Assembly (NCBI GenBank): GCA_025529335.1
Contig: JAMYHX010000065.1
Span: 61,539-125,538, forward strand
Length of the DNA stretch: 64,000 nt
Direction of reading: 5' to 3'
Origin: Rhizopus sp. PT2906
Taxonomy: Eukaryota; Mucoromycota; Mucoromycetes; Mucorales; Rhizopodaceae
The translations under genes were made by a program, and so were the position numbers. How positions within the stretch are numbered: position 1 is the first letter of the stretch; each line of letters begins with the position of its first letter. Below the pieces are notes generated by a model. That model saw nothing but the letters and a program-made list of their open reading frames with translations. It was not told the origin of the DNA and searched no databases. Positions 32,628 to 43,946 of the stretch are shown piece by piece.

Positions 32628-34150
32628 ATGTCTACCGCTTCCTTAGTTCCTGAACAATCAACTGTATGTAAGAGTTGTCTCTTGTTGGTTTATTATTAAA
32701 CATCTATTCTAGACATCACAGGTCACTTCCTTGGAAGGTTATGTCGGCTTTGATACAATCACTCAGCAAATTGAGAAAAAGTTGCTGAAACGAGGATTTC
32801 ATTTTAATGTGATGGTTGTTGGTAAGTTATGCATTTGTGTACAACAGCAGTGCCTTTTCATTGATTCTCTAATAGGACAATCTGGTCTTGGTAAATCTAC
32901 CTTGGTCAATACCATCTTTGCATCCCACTTGATCGAAAGTAAGGGTCGTCTCTCTGCTGAAGAACCACCTAGACAGACAACTGAGATCCAGACCGTCTCT
33001 CACTGTAAGTAGTTTGCTTCTTATTGCTCAATTCACTTATGTGTGTGTGTTTATAGCAATTGAAGAAAATGGTGTCCGTCTTAGATTGAATATTGTTGAT
33101 ACCCCTGGATATGGAGATCAAGTCAACAACGAGAATTGGTAAATTGGAAATCATTTCTTATTTAAGCTTACTCATACTTTCTTGTAGTTGGGAACCTATT
33201 ATCAAGTACATCAAAGACCAACACTCTGCTTATTTACGTAAAGAATTAACTGCCACGCGTGATCGTTACATTCAGGATACTCGTGTTCACTGCTGCTTGT
33301 TCTTTATTACCCCTACTGGTCATGCGTAAGTGCGTCCAATCTGAATGTATATGTAACTCATTGTATGCTTAGACTGAAGCCTATTGATGTTGTTGTGCTA
33401 AAGAAACTTTCTGAAGTTGTTAATGTTGTCCCTGTAATTGCCAAGTCAGACTCTCTTACTATTGAGGAACGTGCTGCCTTTAAGCAAAGAATCAAGGCAG
33501 AATTAATCTTTCATAACATTAAGCTATACCCTTACGAAAGTGACGAGGATGATGAACAAGAGCAAGCATTGAATGAAAGCATTCGAGTATGCCTCCTTTT
33601 TATTTTCAAAAAGCCAAGGTACTAATTATACTTTCAAAACAGGACCTGCTTCCATTTGCCATTGTTGGCTCTGAGCGTAATGTAGTCATAGATGGCAGAC
33701 CTGTAAGAGGCAGAAAGAACAGATATGGTGTCATTAATGGTAAGAAAGAGAAAAAGGACGTGGCTGACAGAATGACTAATAGGGCTTAATAGTTGAAAAC
33801 GAAGAGCACTGTGAATTCATTTATTTGCGCAACTTTTTAACTCGTACTCATCTTCAGGACCTTATCGAAACTACAGCTCAAATTCACTATGAAGCCTTTA
33901 GAGCTAAGCAATTGATGGCCATCAAGGAATCTACTGGAGGTCAACCTTCGCTTGGTGCTAGTGCACCTATTCATCTTCCCAACAGCCCACAAGCCAGTAC
34001 AAGTCCCAATGCATCGTTGGGCAGTAATGTTATTACAAGCCCTCAGATAACGATGGGAAGTCCTGCTCAGTCTCAAAGGTAACGTGGCCATTTACCGAAA
34101 ATAAGAGTATACTAAACGAGTTTTATAGGTCTGTTCCTGCATTTAGCTAA
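32628..34150 (+). CDS. CDC10: Septin, Cdc10 type
   Basis: Nine exons, 32628-32663, 32713-32821, 32876-33004, 33057-33138, 33188-33325, 33373-33586, 33643-33739, 33793-34078 and 34129-34150, give 370 aa. The N-terminus GYVGFDTITQQIEKKLLKRG is the Cdc10-type polybasic entry. GTPase motifs: G1 GQSGLGKST, G3 NIVDTPGYGD, septin Sep motifs, G4 as IAKSDSLT, and the septin unique element GVINVENEEHCEF..RTHLQDLIETT. There is no C-terminal coiled coil, only a Ser/Pro-rich tail, as expected for Cdc10. Cdc10 sits in the centre of the septin octamer that scaffolds septa and necks. The final coding exon is 22 nt. Confidence 0.93.
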
Positions 34151-34314
34151 TCTTTTTTTTCTTCTTCTTCTTTACACAAAGCATTAATAATAAACACCTA
34201 GTTCTATTTCAATATTAAAGTGGGGTTTGACAATGTCTGTGAATATGTAGTTTATCGTGACACATTATCTATTTCCCACCTTTTTTTAAAAAGTGACACA
34301 CGCGTCTATTAGAG

Positions 34315-35688
34315 ATGAGCGACATGAGGAATGTAAACAACTGGCACTGGTAATGACAAGAGTATATACAACAGCAAAGCTTTTTTTTTTTCTTGTAGAG
34401 TTGATTGACACAAAATGGGGTGTTTGCTCATGACATTTTAGGGTCAGTAAGGATTGTCGTCCTTGGGCAAAGAAATACTTGACGGAACAGTTGGTCGATC
34501 TTTCAGCAAAGAAGGACAATGTGAATGTGAGAATCACAAGTTTAGACGAATGCAATGGCGATGTCGACCTCAATCAAAGAAAAGGAAAACTGTTTGCTAT
34601 TTATGATTTAGTTTTGAAACTTAGCTGGGAAGGTAACTTTGGAGAGTAAGTTATTTTTGTGTGGCTAATGGATATTGTTTAGCCAGCCAACATGATAAGC
34701 GAGCATTTGGAACTATTTCTGTGCCTGAATTTGCATATGATACAGATGAATGTGTGGTAATGATATCAGTTCATTTAGTATATATATTCCATCAACTCAA
34801 TAACGGATAGTTTAAATGTACAGTCAACCAATCATCCGAATTTGATTTGAAAGCAAAGCAAGTTGTTCAATCATTGTTAATACCTTTAATGAAAGAGAGG
34901 CTTGCCAAATTTACTAGCGATCTAATTGACAGTAAGTCAAAAGAATAGTTGCAGTGTTAAAAAAAAAGAATACAAATAGAAAAGCAATATAGACTATAGC
35001 GCAGATCTCTATGCAAACAGTAACAATAAAAAGGGGTTTACTCAAAACAAGTCCAATGTATCCTTGCAACCTATTAGATCACGTGAGGACACAGATACAG
35101 TTGTCAAGACGACTGTTGTCAACCATTCTTTTGAATTCAAGGGAGGTGATGCAAAACAGATCTATGAAGCACTCTTGGACCCAAAGCGTGCCGTCATCTG
35201 GACAAGGACGAGCAAGTCATTAAAGCTGTCAAAGCAGATTGGATCTACATTTGAACTGTTTGATGGTAATGTACAAGGTGTACTGCTTGACTTGGTGCCA
35301 AACAAGCAAATTCGACAAACATGGAGACTAAAATCATGGCCAAAAGGTAGAAAAAAAAATGAAAGCAGGTTTCACTTGTACACACTGTGTTGACTGTTAT
35401 GTCCTAGGACATTTCTCTACTGTAACCATCAACTTGTTAAACTCCCAGGAAGGTGTCACGATACATGTCAACCAAACTGGTGTTCCCGCGGCTGAGGAAG
35501 AGTCTATTAAAAGGAACTGGATGGGATATTACTGGCAATCTATTCAAGTCTATTATCCACAGTTAAGCTCAATGCATATCGAAAGAGAGCATAGCTTTGC
35601 CAGATATCAATATTATGCATTGATAGCTTGTTTTATCGTCTTGGCCTTATCCATTGCTATTTCCTTTTCGACAACAATAAAACTTTAA
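34315..35688 (+). CDS. Activator of Hsp90 ATPase (AHA1-like) with C-terminal membrane anchor
   Basis: Six exons, 34315-34349, 34442-34632, 34683-34756, 34811-34931, 34993-35346 and 35408-35688, give 351 aa. An alternative intron 2 (34646-34686) gives 354 aa, reading WEGNFG, closer to homologues but leaving a 41-nt intron. The N-terminal Aha1 domain has VNNWHWVSKDCRPWAKKYL, RKGKLFAIYDLVLKLSW and GTISVPEFAYD; the C-terminal START-like AHSA1 domain has ALLDPKRAVIWTRTSKS, DLVPNKQIRQTWRLKSWPKGHFSTV and GVPAAEEESIKRNWMGYYWQ. Unusually the protein continues into a 20-residue hydrophobic helix (YYALIACFIVLALSIAISF) and ends STTIKL, a tail-anchor layout absent from yeast and human AHA1. It should stimulate Hsp90 at a membrane. 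Confidence 0.85.
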
Positions 35689-36104
35689 AGTGTAACTTGA
35701 TCCTTTGTTTCATCATATCATATTTTATGCATAAATATTCAGGCAAGGTACAACGTTTACGCGTATTACGTTCTTTTTTAATGTCTGGGATTAAAAGGGT
35801 GAAGCTAGATCTTTTTCGACACACTTGCTGCGAGAAAAAAAAAACGACTCTTCATTATACACACCAAGGAACTCATGTTCTAGAACAATATAAACAGATA
35901 AAACAGAGGCTATGATACTCTCAATCTTCTCAAAAAAAAAGGAGGGTCTCTTTATTCACAAACTCTATAGAGTCACTCTCAAGATGATGGAACTTCTTGT
36001 GCAAAAAGGAAAATAAAATTAAAGTTTCCGTCATATAAATATATTTATGGGAAAATTAAGCAATGTTTCTCATTCATTTCTCTTTTTCCTTTTTTCCCTT
36101 AAAA
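35689..36104. other. Intergenic spacer
   Basis: No coding signal. A-rich runs near 35837-35845 and 35929-35940. It carries the AHA1-like 3' region and the promoter of the GSKIP-like gene. Confidence 0.5.
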
Positions 36105-36566
36105 ATGAGGCGCGATATATTAAATGATGAATTAGACCAGCTAACACACAGTTATGATTATGGTATTGTTCCGGGATCAGCAACAGTGTTTGTCAAAGAT
36201 GAATTAAACAATCTTGCTAGAATGGATTTGACGATATTAGAAAACATTATAGTCGTAATTGAAATATCCGAACAAGGATACAAAGTAAAAAAAGCAACCC
36301 TTCTATATATTATAAGAAAGATTAAACAATACCCCCTATAGATACTGTCATGCTCTCCATTATTGACCACAGTCGATGCATCATTTTTGCGATTAGTACA
36401 AAAGAATGTGCTAGTACCATTTGAAACCATGGATAATCTTTTGATGACAATATCACCTTTATTCAGACAAAGATTTCAAAAGATACTTGATGAAAGTTTA
36501 AATCATGTTCACAACGATAACAAAATACCATCATTTCACAAGGACCTGAATGAATGGATCCATTAA
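36105..36566 (+). CDS. GSKIP-domain protein
   Basis: Two exons, 36105-36284 and 36342-36566, give 134 aa, the size of human GSKIP (139 aa). The pattern fits the GSKIP domain: an N-terminal acidic helix (RRDILNDELDQL), an alternating strand LTILENIIVVIEISEQGYKIL, and the C-terminal helix FETMDNLLMTISPLFRQRFQKIL, corresponding to the kinase-binding 'yetxxxLLdxlSPxyrexF' segment. In animals it ties GSK3-beta to PKA; in fungi the role is untested. Its stop codon overlaps the stop of the convergent transporter gene by 3 bases. Confidence 0.65.
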
Positions 36567-38490
36567 AGGAAACTCCAAAGTGTACCAATCAATGCCATAC
36601 AGGATGCAATAAAAATAAGCGTATAGTCCAATATCTTTTGTTTTCTAGTCATTGTCGCCCCAAACAATCGTATATGGCATACGAGGGGGAAAATACCAGA
36701 GATCATGAATGAGAAAAAGGCTCCCAGGAGTGACATGATCTTGTCGAACCCAGGAATAGCATAAGCCAACACCACGATAAACGCACTCACCATGATCTTT
36801 CCAATGAACGTAATTATGGATTCACGCCAACGCCCCTTGATACACCATTCTTCGAGATGAGTTCCTTTCAATAGCCATAGTTGCCAACTGATATTTACAG
36901 GGTTCACCGTCAGACCATATTTGGCTATAGGGTTCATGGCAATCAGCCAAACAGCAAGTCGATTGAGTGTTTGATTGTACTCTGGTATGGACACAATGTT
37001 TTGCGTAATCTATAAACATGTTTAATATGTTTACTGGTATCAGAATGTGTTTCTTACTTCTTGCATCGTCTGTGAACCAAACATTAAATAACCGCAAGCT
37101 GCTACTCCGAAATAAACAATGGTGGTTGCAACATAAGTCCAGTTGACCATCGTACGATACTGTTTAGGGTTTTCCATATCTCGATAGACTGTGGGGAATA
37201 CAGCATGGCCTGCAAATCCAGCCATGATTAGTCCAAAACTGAGAGGAACTGTCATGTAATTTGAAGGGAATATTTCGGTATCCTATAAGGAAGAGGCGCT
37301 ATGAGAATGTGCTTCTTTTTGTTTCATGATTTTTTTTTTTTAGTTACAGCTGGTTCAATAAGACTACCAGGTGCTGTTTCCTTGTTCACTCCATCATAAA
37401 TAATAACACAGATAATACTAAATGCACTGATGATCCCTAGTAAGCTTGTATAAGAGAGATGTCGGATAGGTAAGAATAACATGGGTGTCAATATAAAGAA
37501 GGAGATCAATCGAGTCGTCTTGAGATCAAATCCAGGAAAGAGTGAATCAATACCGTCTCCTAGTAGCACAACCAAGGCAACACTACGCAATAGGTAAATA
37601 CACTTTTTGCTTGTGGATGGTATATGAATATAGGCACATTACCTGCTTGTTATAAGTTCTGTAATAAATAACGCAGTTACCCAAAGACGTCCTCTCAATC
37701 CAAAAGCAAGTGCTCCCATATCACCATATGTTCTTGACTCAGGATCAATATCTAGGCATTCCTGAAGCAATTTGGCTGTATAGTTGGTTAACCCACAACA
37801 AAAGATAAAGACAGTTAATCCTACAGCCCATCCAGCACACTATGTAACTGTGTCAGTGTGTTTCGATCATGGCAACATTTTTTTTTTTCATTTGCGTACT
37901 TTGAAACCAAGGGGTAACGCCAGAATACCGATCCCGATCAAGATATTGATCGAGTTAAATATGGACTGAGTAAATGATGACTTTTTGGTGACTGTAGGTG
38001 GTTCATATCTGTAATCATCTGCTACTGTTCCTACACTTCGAGTCGACAGTACTTTATCTAAATGGGAAAACAGTAACGAAGCATGCTCTCCGTGGCTTGT
38101 ACTTGCTCCTGGTCCTGATTCAACTCGAGAAAGTCGACTTGAAACAGTGGAAGGGATCCGTGACACTGATGTATAGTAACCAGAATATTTGTCCTCCTCC
38201 TCATCCAACTTTGTAAAATATCAACAACCCCGTTTTTTAAAAGCACCTATACTTACTATAGAACCATTGGGTACAGTCAAATTCTCTGCCATAAACATCA
38301 TCGAAGTACGTGAATAGGAACCAACAAAGGACTCGAGACGTTCAGAGAATGTACTTGTCGTTCTTTCAATAGGAATATGCTCGTCAAAGTGATCAGTCGC
38401 TCCATAATGGTGATCAGGTGAAAGTTGAGAAGGGTGAATATTACGTATACGAGGGACGTTGTCCCCATTATTATTATTGGGTATATCCAT
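36563..38490 (-). CDS. Vacuolar amino-acid transporter, AAAP family (AVT1-like)
   Basis: Six exons, 38490-38257, 38208-37900, 37839-37643, 37582-37348, 37282-37058 and 37009-36563, give 548 aa. About 165 cytosolic Ser/Thr-rich residues precede the first membrane helix, as in Avt1. The transporter core starts SFTQSIFNSINILIGIGILALPLGFK, the conserved TM1 unwound segment, then CAGWAVGLTVFIFCCGLTNYTAKLL, and shows about 11 helices, including IMAGFAGHAVFPTVYRDM and GFDKIMSLLGAFFSFMISGIFP. Avt1-type proteins import neutral amino acids into the vacuole in exchange for protons. It is convergent with, and overlaps the stop of, the GSKIP-like gene. Confidence 0.9.
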
Positions 38491-39108
38491 AAAAGAAAAA
38501 GGGAAAAGAAAGAAAGAAAGAAAGAGAGAGAAGAGAAGAAACTTTTATTCGCTGCTTGAATTTCTTTGCTTTCTTTCTCACCTTTTATGTTTTTCTGTCT
38601 CCTCCTTTTTTAGTTCCTTATTAATGTGTCAAAACATCTTGATACAAAAGACTTTTATAGATTTAGGCAAATGAATAAAAACTAGTTTCCATATTTATTG
38701 ATGTTATTATTCTTGAAAACAATGTTAGTCATGACGACATCACTAATATCCAAGTTTAGAAGCGCAAAATCCTTTTAAAGAGCTTTTGCTTCATTCTGAT
38801 TTGACACGTACACATCCTTTTCTTTTATAAAAAAAAAACCATTGACCAAAAATAGCCAATCAAAATGCTTGCTTACACAAATAACTGTCCCCTTTTGTAG
38901 AACCACCCTTTAGAACAATAATGTACTTTTTCATTTTTTACTAAAGAACATGACGATCTTCTCACGTGACCAATTAGCTGGAAATAGTTTGCTTATCATT
39001 TTCTCATTTTTTTTTCCTTTTTCTTTCTTTTATTTTTATTTTTGGGCTATTTTTCTTGCCAAAAAGTGTTTTTATCTGTTTACGTGTACACGCGTGTGAA
39101 TTAAAAAT
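38491..39108. promoter_or_regulatory. Divergent promoter AVT1-like / PP1 with E-box and CCAAT boxes
   Basis: 618 bp between divergent starts. A CACGTGAC E-box at 38963-38970 directly abuts a CCAAT box at 38970-38974; another CCAAT lies at 38856-38860. Pyrimidine tracts follow at 39008-39045. CACGTG is bound by bHLH factors and CCAAT by the HAP/NF-Y complex in fungi; whether either controls PP1 is inference. Confidence 0.45.
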
Positions 39109-40179
39109 ATGACTGAAGTGATCGAAGGGGATGTGGACTCTATTATATCACGTCTATTAGAAGGTAAGTCCTTTATTTATGTATATATATATATATGTAC
39201 ATAAAGCTGATAAATTGCAAGTAAGAGGAAGTCGTCCTGGTAAACAAGTTCAACTGGGAGAAAATGAAATTCGATATCTCTGTCAAAAATCACGCGAAAT
39301 ATTTATGAACCAGCCTATTCTATTAGACCTAGAAGCACCTATCAAGGTCTGTGGTGATATTCACGGTCAATACTACGATCTATTAAGACTATTCGAGTAC
39401 GGAGGCTTTCCTCCTGACGCCAACTATTTATTTATGGGAGACTATGTAGACAGAGGCAAGCAGTCTTTGGAAACCATTTGCCTATTATTGGCTTACAAGA
39501 TCAAATACCCTGAAAACTTCTTCATCTTGAGAGGCAATCATGAAAGTGCAAGTATCAATCGTATCTACGGCTTCTATGACGAATGTAAACGAAGATATAA
39601 CATTAAGCTATGGAAAACCTTTACAGACTGCTTTAATTGTTTGCCTATCGCTGCTGTCATTGACGAAAAGATCTTTTGTATGCACGGTGGCCTTTCACCC
39701 GATTTACAGTCAATGGAACAAATTCGCAGAGTCATGCGTCCGACAGATATTCCGGATACCGGCTTACTCTGTGATCTGTTGTGGTCAGACCCTGATAAAG
39801 AGATTGTAGGTTGGAGCGGAAATGATCGTGGAATATCCTTTACCTTTGGTGCAGATGTTGTTTCCGGATTTCTACAAAAGCATGATTTAGACCTTATTTG
39901 TCGTGCTCATCAGGTCGTGGAGGATGGATATGAGTTTTTTGCAAAAAGACAGCTCGTAACGATTTTCTCGGCACCCAATTATTGTGGAGAGTTTGATAAT
40001 GCAGGTGCTATGATGAGTGTAGATGAGTCCTTGATGTGCTCTTTCCAGGTAATACTAGTTGGTGCATATTTGTGGGGCGATTGTTTACACAATTTCTCTA
40101 GATTTTAAAGCCAGCGGAAAAGAAGGCGAAAGCAGGCTCAAACAATAAGCAAAAGAATACAAAAGGAAGAGTGATGTAA
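39109..40179 (+). CDS. GLC7: Serine/threonine protein phosphatase PP1 catalytic subunit
   Basis: Three exons, 39109-39163, 39222-40048 and 40102-40179, give 319 aa. Metallophosphatase motifs are complete: CGDIHGQYYDLLRL, GDYVDRGKQSLETICLLLAYK, RGNHE, HGGLSPDL and ICRAHQVVEDGYEFF, with SAPNYCGEFDNAGAMMSVDE as the beta12-beta13 toxin/inhibitor loop. The sequence SIISRLLEVRGSRPGK and LICRAHQVVEDGYEFF identify PP1 rather than PP2A or calcineurin. The tail (ILKPAEKKAKAGSNNKQKNT) is Lys/Asn-rich. PP1 acts in glycogen control, mitosis and septation through regulatory subunits. Confidence 0.95.
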
Positions 40180-40571
40180 TGGATTCTAATAGGGTTTATG
40201 TTTGCTTTGTAAGGGTGAATGTGTGTGTGTGTGTGTGGGTGCACATACGCAAATAAAACTACTACTATTATTACTACTATACTACGTGATACCATATCAG
40301 AATGAACATTGCAATATTTGAAATAAATCTACTCATAAAGTAACATCTTATATAAACACAAGCACATCAATAATTCCATAAGCAAACTATCCCTTTGAAT
40401 GAAAAAGGAAGAGTCTCCTTTTTTTTTTTCCAATCTGTGTCTCATATTTGAATCATTCATAATAAACCTCTCTTCTACAATCGTATTTTACATCCTCATT
40501 TAAACCTTTTTGAGTCATCAATCTTTTTTTTTAATGTAAAAATAATATTAAAATTCCATTTCTATCTTCCT
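40180..40571. other. 3' spacer between PP1 and NDUFV2
   Basis: Convergent 3' ends; contains a GT microsatellite at about 40220-40238 and AT-rich sequence with possible polyadenylation signals (AATAAA at 40252). No gene. Confidence 0.55.
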
Positions 40572-41433
40572 TTACAAATCTTCACGAACTTTGAATCCAG
40601 GACCATAGGGTTCTGAATTCAAAGTAGTGTAAACACCGGGAGCATATTCACAAGTATGACGTCCACTTTGAGGTCCAGGTGTAACTGGTTTATCAGCCTT
40701 TAAGCTTTCCAAAAGTTTGATAGTAGTCTCAGGTGTCAAATCCTCCTATTATATAGAGTTGTCTAGTTTAATAATTTACATTCTACCATGATCATCCTAT
40801 CCACACTTACATAATAATCATCATTAACAGCCATCACAGGTGCGTTAACACAAGCACCAGCACATTCAACTTCAACCAAAGTAAACTTGCCATCCTTGGT
40901 TGTTTCACCAACCTTGATACCCAAGTTTTCCTTGATAGTCTCCAAGATCTTTGTAGAGCCACAACCACCCAACTGACAGGGAGTTGTTGTACAGAGTTGC
41001 AAAAAGTATTTACCCACAGGTTGACGGTTGTACATGGTATAGAAAGTGGCAACTTCATATACACGCATGGGAGGTACTTCCAATAGACGAGCAACTTCAT
41101 TCATAACAGAGATGGAAGTGAAGCCATTTTGTCTTTGACCAAGATCTAAAAGAGGCATGATGGCAGCCTTTTTGTATTGTTCAGGATATTTCTTCAAGAT
41201 TTCAGAAATGCGTTTTTTGTTATCCTCGTTGAATTCAAAAGGAATGCTGGCATTGTTTTCGGGCGTGTCACGGTGCTGTTGTTAATGATTAATATTAATC
41301 TATAAATTACAACAGGATAATTTACCAAAAAGATCGCGTCCGAAAGTGAAGCAGGAGATGAGTGCAAAGTACGTCTAGTCAAGTTGTTTCTGACTAATGG
41401 TTTAGTAGCTTGTCGAATAAAAGAACGCAACAT
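40572..41433 (-). CDS. NDUFV2: NADH:ubiquinone oxidoreductase 24 kDa subunit (NDUFV2)
   Basis: Three exons, 41433-41326, 41275-40811 and 40745-40572, give 248 aa, normal for this subunit. The N-terminus (MLRSFIRQATKPLVRNNLTRR, then TLHSSPASL) is a mitochondrial presequence. The [2Fe-2S] cluster N1a ligands are present: LCTTTPCQLGG (Cys x4 Cys) and ECAGACVNAP (Cys x3 Cys). GQRQNGFTSISVMNEVARLL and RVYEVATFYTMYNR complete the thioredoxin-like fold. It sits in the peripheral N-module of complex I beside NDUFV1. It indicates a fungus with a full respiratory complex I, unlike Saccharomyces. Confidence 0.96.
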
Positions 41434-41661
41434 GTGAAAAGGCGAAAGAGCTGAGGAAAAGAGAAAGTGAGAGAGAAAGAGAAGGGGGGATGAGTTGTGT
41501 TGAGTTAATGTACAAGAAAAAAGCAAGACACAAATTTAGCGCAACGGCCCCTTCTGTTCAAAACTTTTTTTCCCTTCCCAATCACAATTTGAACCCCGAC
41601 AGGTCTTCTTGTGACGTCAAATTATAGGTTGGGAGACATACTTATCCCAATCGTGGTCTGG

Positions 41662-42660
41662 TTACGAAGTAGTGCTAGGCGCACCATACTTTTGTATACA
41701 AAATATTTTCTTTCTTTCTAAATGAATGTTTGATGGTAACTCTTGTACTTGTTTACTTCTTAATACAACTTCTCTATAAAGCTGTCCAACTTGAAGCTTC
41801 CATGAACTGGTAACTTCGTCAGGTCTTTGATTCTCTACAGCCTCTTTCAACATCTTCAACTTTTGCACCATATCTTGTTGTTTTCTTTGCAGTTCATATT
41901 CAGGTTCAGGCTGCAACCCTTCAATGCTTAATACTTCAGTATAAGTTGGACCTTTAAAATGGAAAGCCTTAGAGTTTTCTTTTTCACGAGCATTTGCGTT
42001 TCTCGCCTCTCCAAACATCATATTCAGTACAACGCCCCAAAAGGAACATATGCTTGCAATCCCTCTTTCGGCATCAAAAGTCTGGGCAACTACAAGACTT
42101 TGCCGTATCATTTTTAACACGGACTTCATAAGTCTCGTCTGCATCGTTGAACGACTGAACATTGTACAAGCTAGCTCTTTCCACCTCAGAAATCGTGTCC
42201 ATTGCCACATGGATGCTGACTTCTTCAGCTTCAAGCTCCCTTCTTCTCTCTTTTCTTGCTTCTGGTCCCATTCTTCCAACATTCATTCTGATACGATTTA
42301 TGTTGCTTATAAAGTCTTCTTCAACGTCATTGACAAGAATATACACCAGTCTGTCAACTCTTCTATTTCTTCTTCTTTGCAAATAACTAGTCTTGAGCTG
42401 GTTGTGCCAACTTTCAACGTAGTTATTTATTTCCATGTTGGTATATCTGTCTGGCTGATAGGCTCTTGTTCATTTAATGAATCTGTCATTATCCAATTAA
42501 TAGTTCTTGAAATAGAGCATGAATGCTGGGTATATGCTGAACTTTTGGATGAATTGACTGAGCTTTCTGGTATATTCCGCTCTGCTGTTCTTCCACATCA
42601 TCCCTTTAAATTGTGAGATAACTGCCTGATGTGCTCTTTTGCTATCAGATAGACTTTCAA
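41662..42660 (-). mobile_element. Decayed Mutator-like (MULE) transposase with SWIM zinc finger
   Basis: Minus-strand pieces in order: GMMWKNSRAEYTRKLSQFI, then after frame breaks NNYVESWHNQLKTSYLQRRRN and LVYILVNDVEEDF (42436-42340), which resemble the 'TNN.vE.wH..lK..ylr.rrnrRlD.lv..L' tail of MULE-type DDE transposases. Next comes SCSCPDF, the CxC start of a SWIM finger, but the frame ends; the matching DAERGIA(C)KH part continues in another frame (about 42075). A Gln/Glu-rich C-terminus follows to 41662. Frameshifts and stops make it non-functional. Its terminal repeats were not recognised. Confidence 0.7.
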
Positions 42661-43746
42661 CATAAGGTCATATCAACCAGCCACAAAGTGAGGTATATGG
42701 CGTAATTGTACGTTTATATTAAAGAAGATTATACACACCTTGGCTTAAAATAATCAATATATTTCGTACACAAGCCAAAGTCATCTTAAGTACTAATACA
42801 ATACATGGCATTAAGCCCACAGCATTGATTCATGGCATCTATAATCTGTAGTAGTTGATAACACGTCATATCTAGTATGCAATTAGTTGAAAATGACTCA
42901 TTCCATCTTCTTTTATTCTAAATTCTTTCCGAGTTAAAGCTACTTATTCACCGATTGTTACAGTATTCATAGTGTTTTCGCGTGTATATAAGAAAAAACA
43001 GGGCTTTTCTATTTATAAAGTATCATTCTTTCATTATAGAGGACTTCTTAGAGATCTTCTTTTAGACGGTACTTGGGTTTGTACCTGACCAATTGTTGAT
43101 CTGAGACTAGAAACCTAGGCACAAACAGGAGAGTATTTATTCCGATGAACCTTATTTAAACTTTCAATGCAGTAAGCAGTAATTTCTATTTCAGTTCTAT
43201 TTGTTATGTCATTGTGAAGCTTCATCTTATCTTATTGTACTCATTGGTCCTCTACTTGTCTCAGTGCCGCTTTACTGACAACATTGGATCAAAGATGTAT
43301 TAATGCAAAGACTATAAAGTTTATTCGTCATTTGTAAGTTAGTATTGATTCTTTATATAACTCTTTATCAGATCTGAAGTAAACCTTGCTTTCATGAATG
43401 ATGCTGTTCAAGCTTTATTGTATAATTTATCATTATTATGTCTAATTTATAGCCCTAGACAAACCATACCTACACTCAACACTATGTATAGCACTGAAGT
43501 ATAAGAGAAGCATCTGTCGATGAATCTGTAATAATTTCTTTATTATGTTGAGAGTTTATCATTAAAGATAGCATCATTTTATGCAAACAGGATTATTATA
43601 TGATTTATCACGGCCACTGAGCATTGGGCATGGCGCGTCTATAAGAATAACGTATTTTGTGGTTAATCTTTTTTCTGCTTTTTCTTTCTTCAAACTTTAA
43701 CATGAATTTTTTACCAAGTAAGTAACCCAAAAAAAATATATATATA
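42661..43746. other. AT-rich spacer
   Basis: The first ~130 bp may be the upstream decayed part of the MULE relic. No other coding signal was found; poly-A and TA runs precede the MITE. Confidence 0.4.
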
Positions 43747-43846
43747 CAGTATTTCCAAGAAGTAATGTCGCAAAAATTTATATTTTATAATGCAAAATAT
43801 GCAGAAATGCGACATCTTGGCGCGACATTACTTTTTGGGAATGCTG
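43747..43846. mobile_element. 100-bp MITE with 25-bp inverted repeats and TA target duplication
   Basis: The first 25 bases (cagtatttccaagaagtaat, then gtcgc) and the reverse complement of the last 25 (cagcattcccaaaaagtaat, then gtcgc) match at 22 of 25 positions. Both outer ends begin CAG and are flanked directly by TA (43745-43746 and 43847-43848), the Tc1/mariner/pogo target-site duplication. The 50-bp interior is AT-rich, with a further GCGACAT(CTTGG) half-copy of the repeat end at 43809-43820. It carries no ORF, so it is a non-autonomous element. Confidence 0.8.
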
Positions 43847-43946
43847 TACGTCACATTAATTTTATTTTCGCGTGTATTTTCGCGTGTGCGTAGTGTTTTC
43901 CTTTTTTTTTTGGTGTTGAAAAAACCATATTATCACGCATGGTGAA

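Noticed and set aside
42050..42616. 188-aa plus-strand frame
   Set aside because: It is the reverse strand of the MULE/SWIM relic, whose minus-strand motifs explain the openness.
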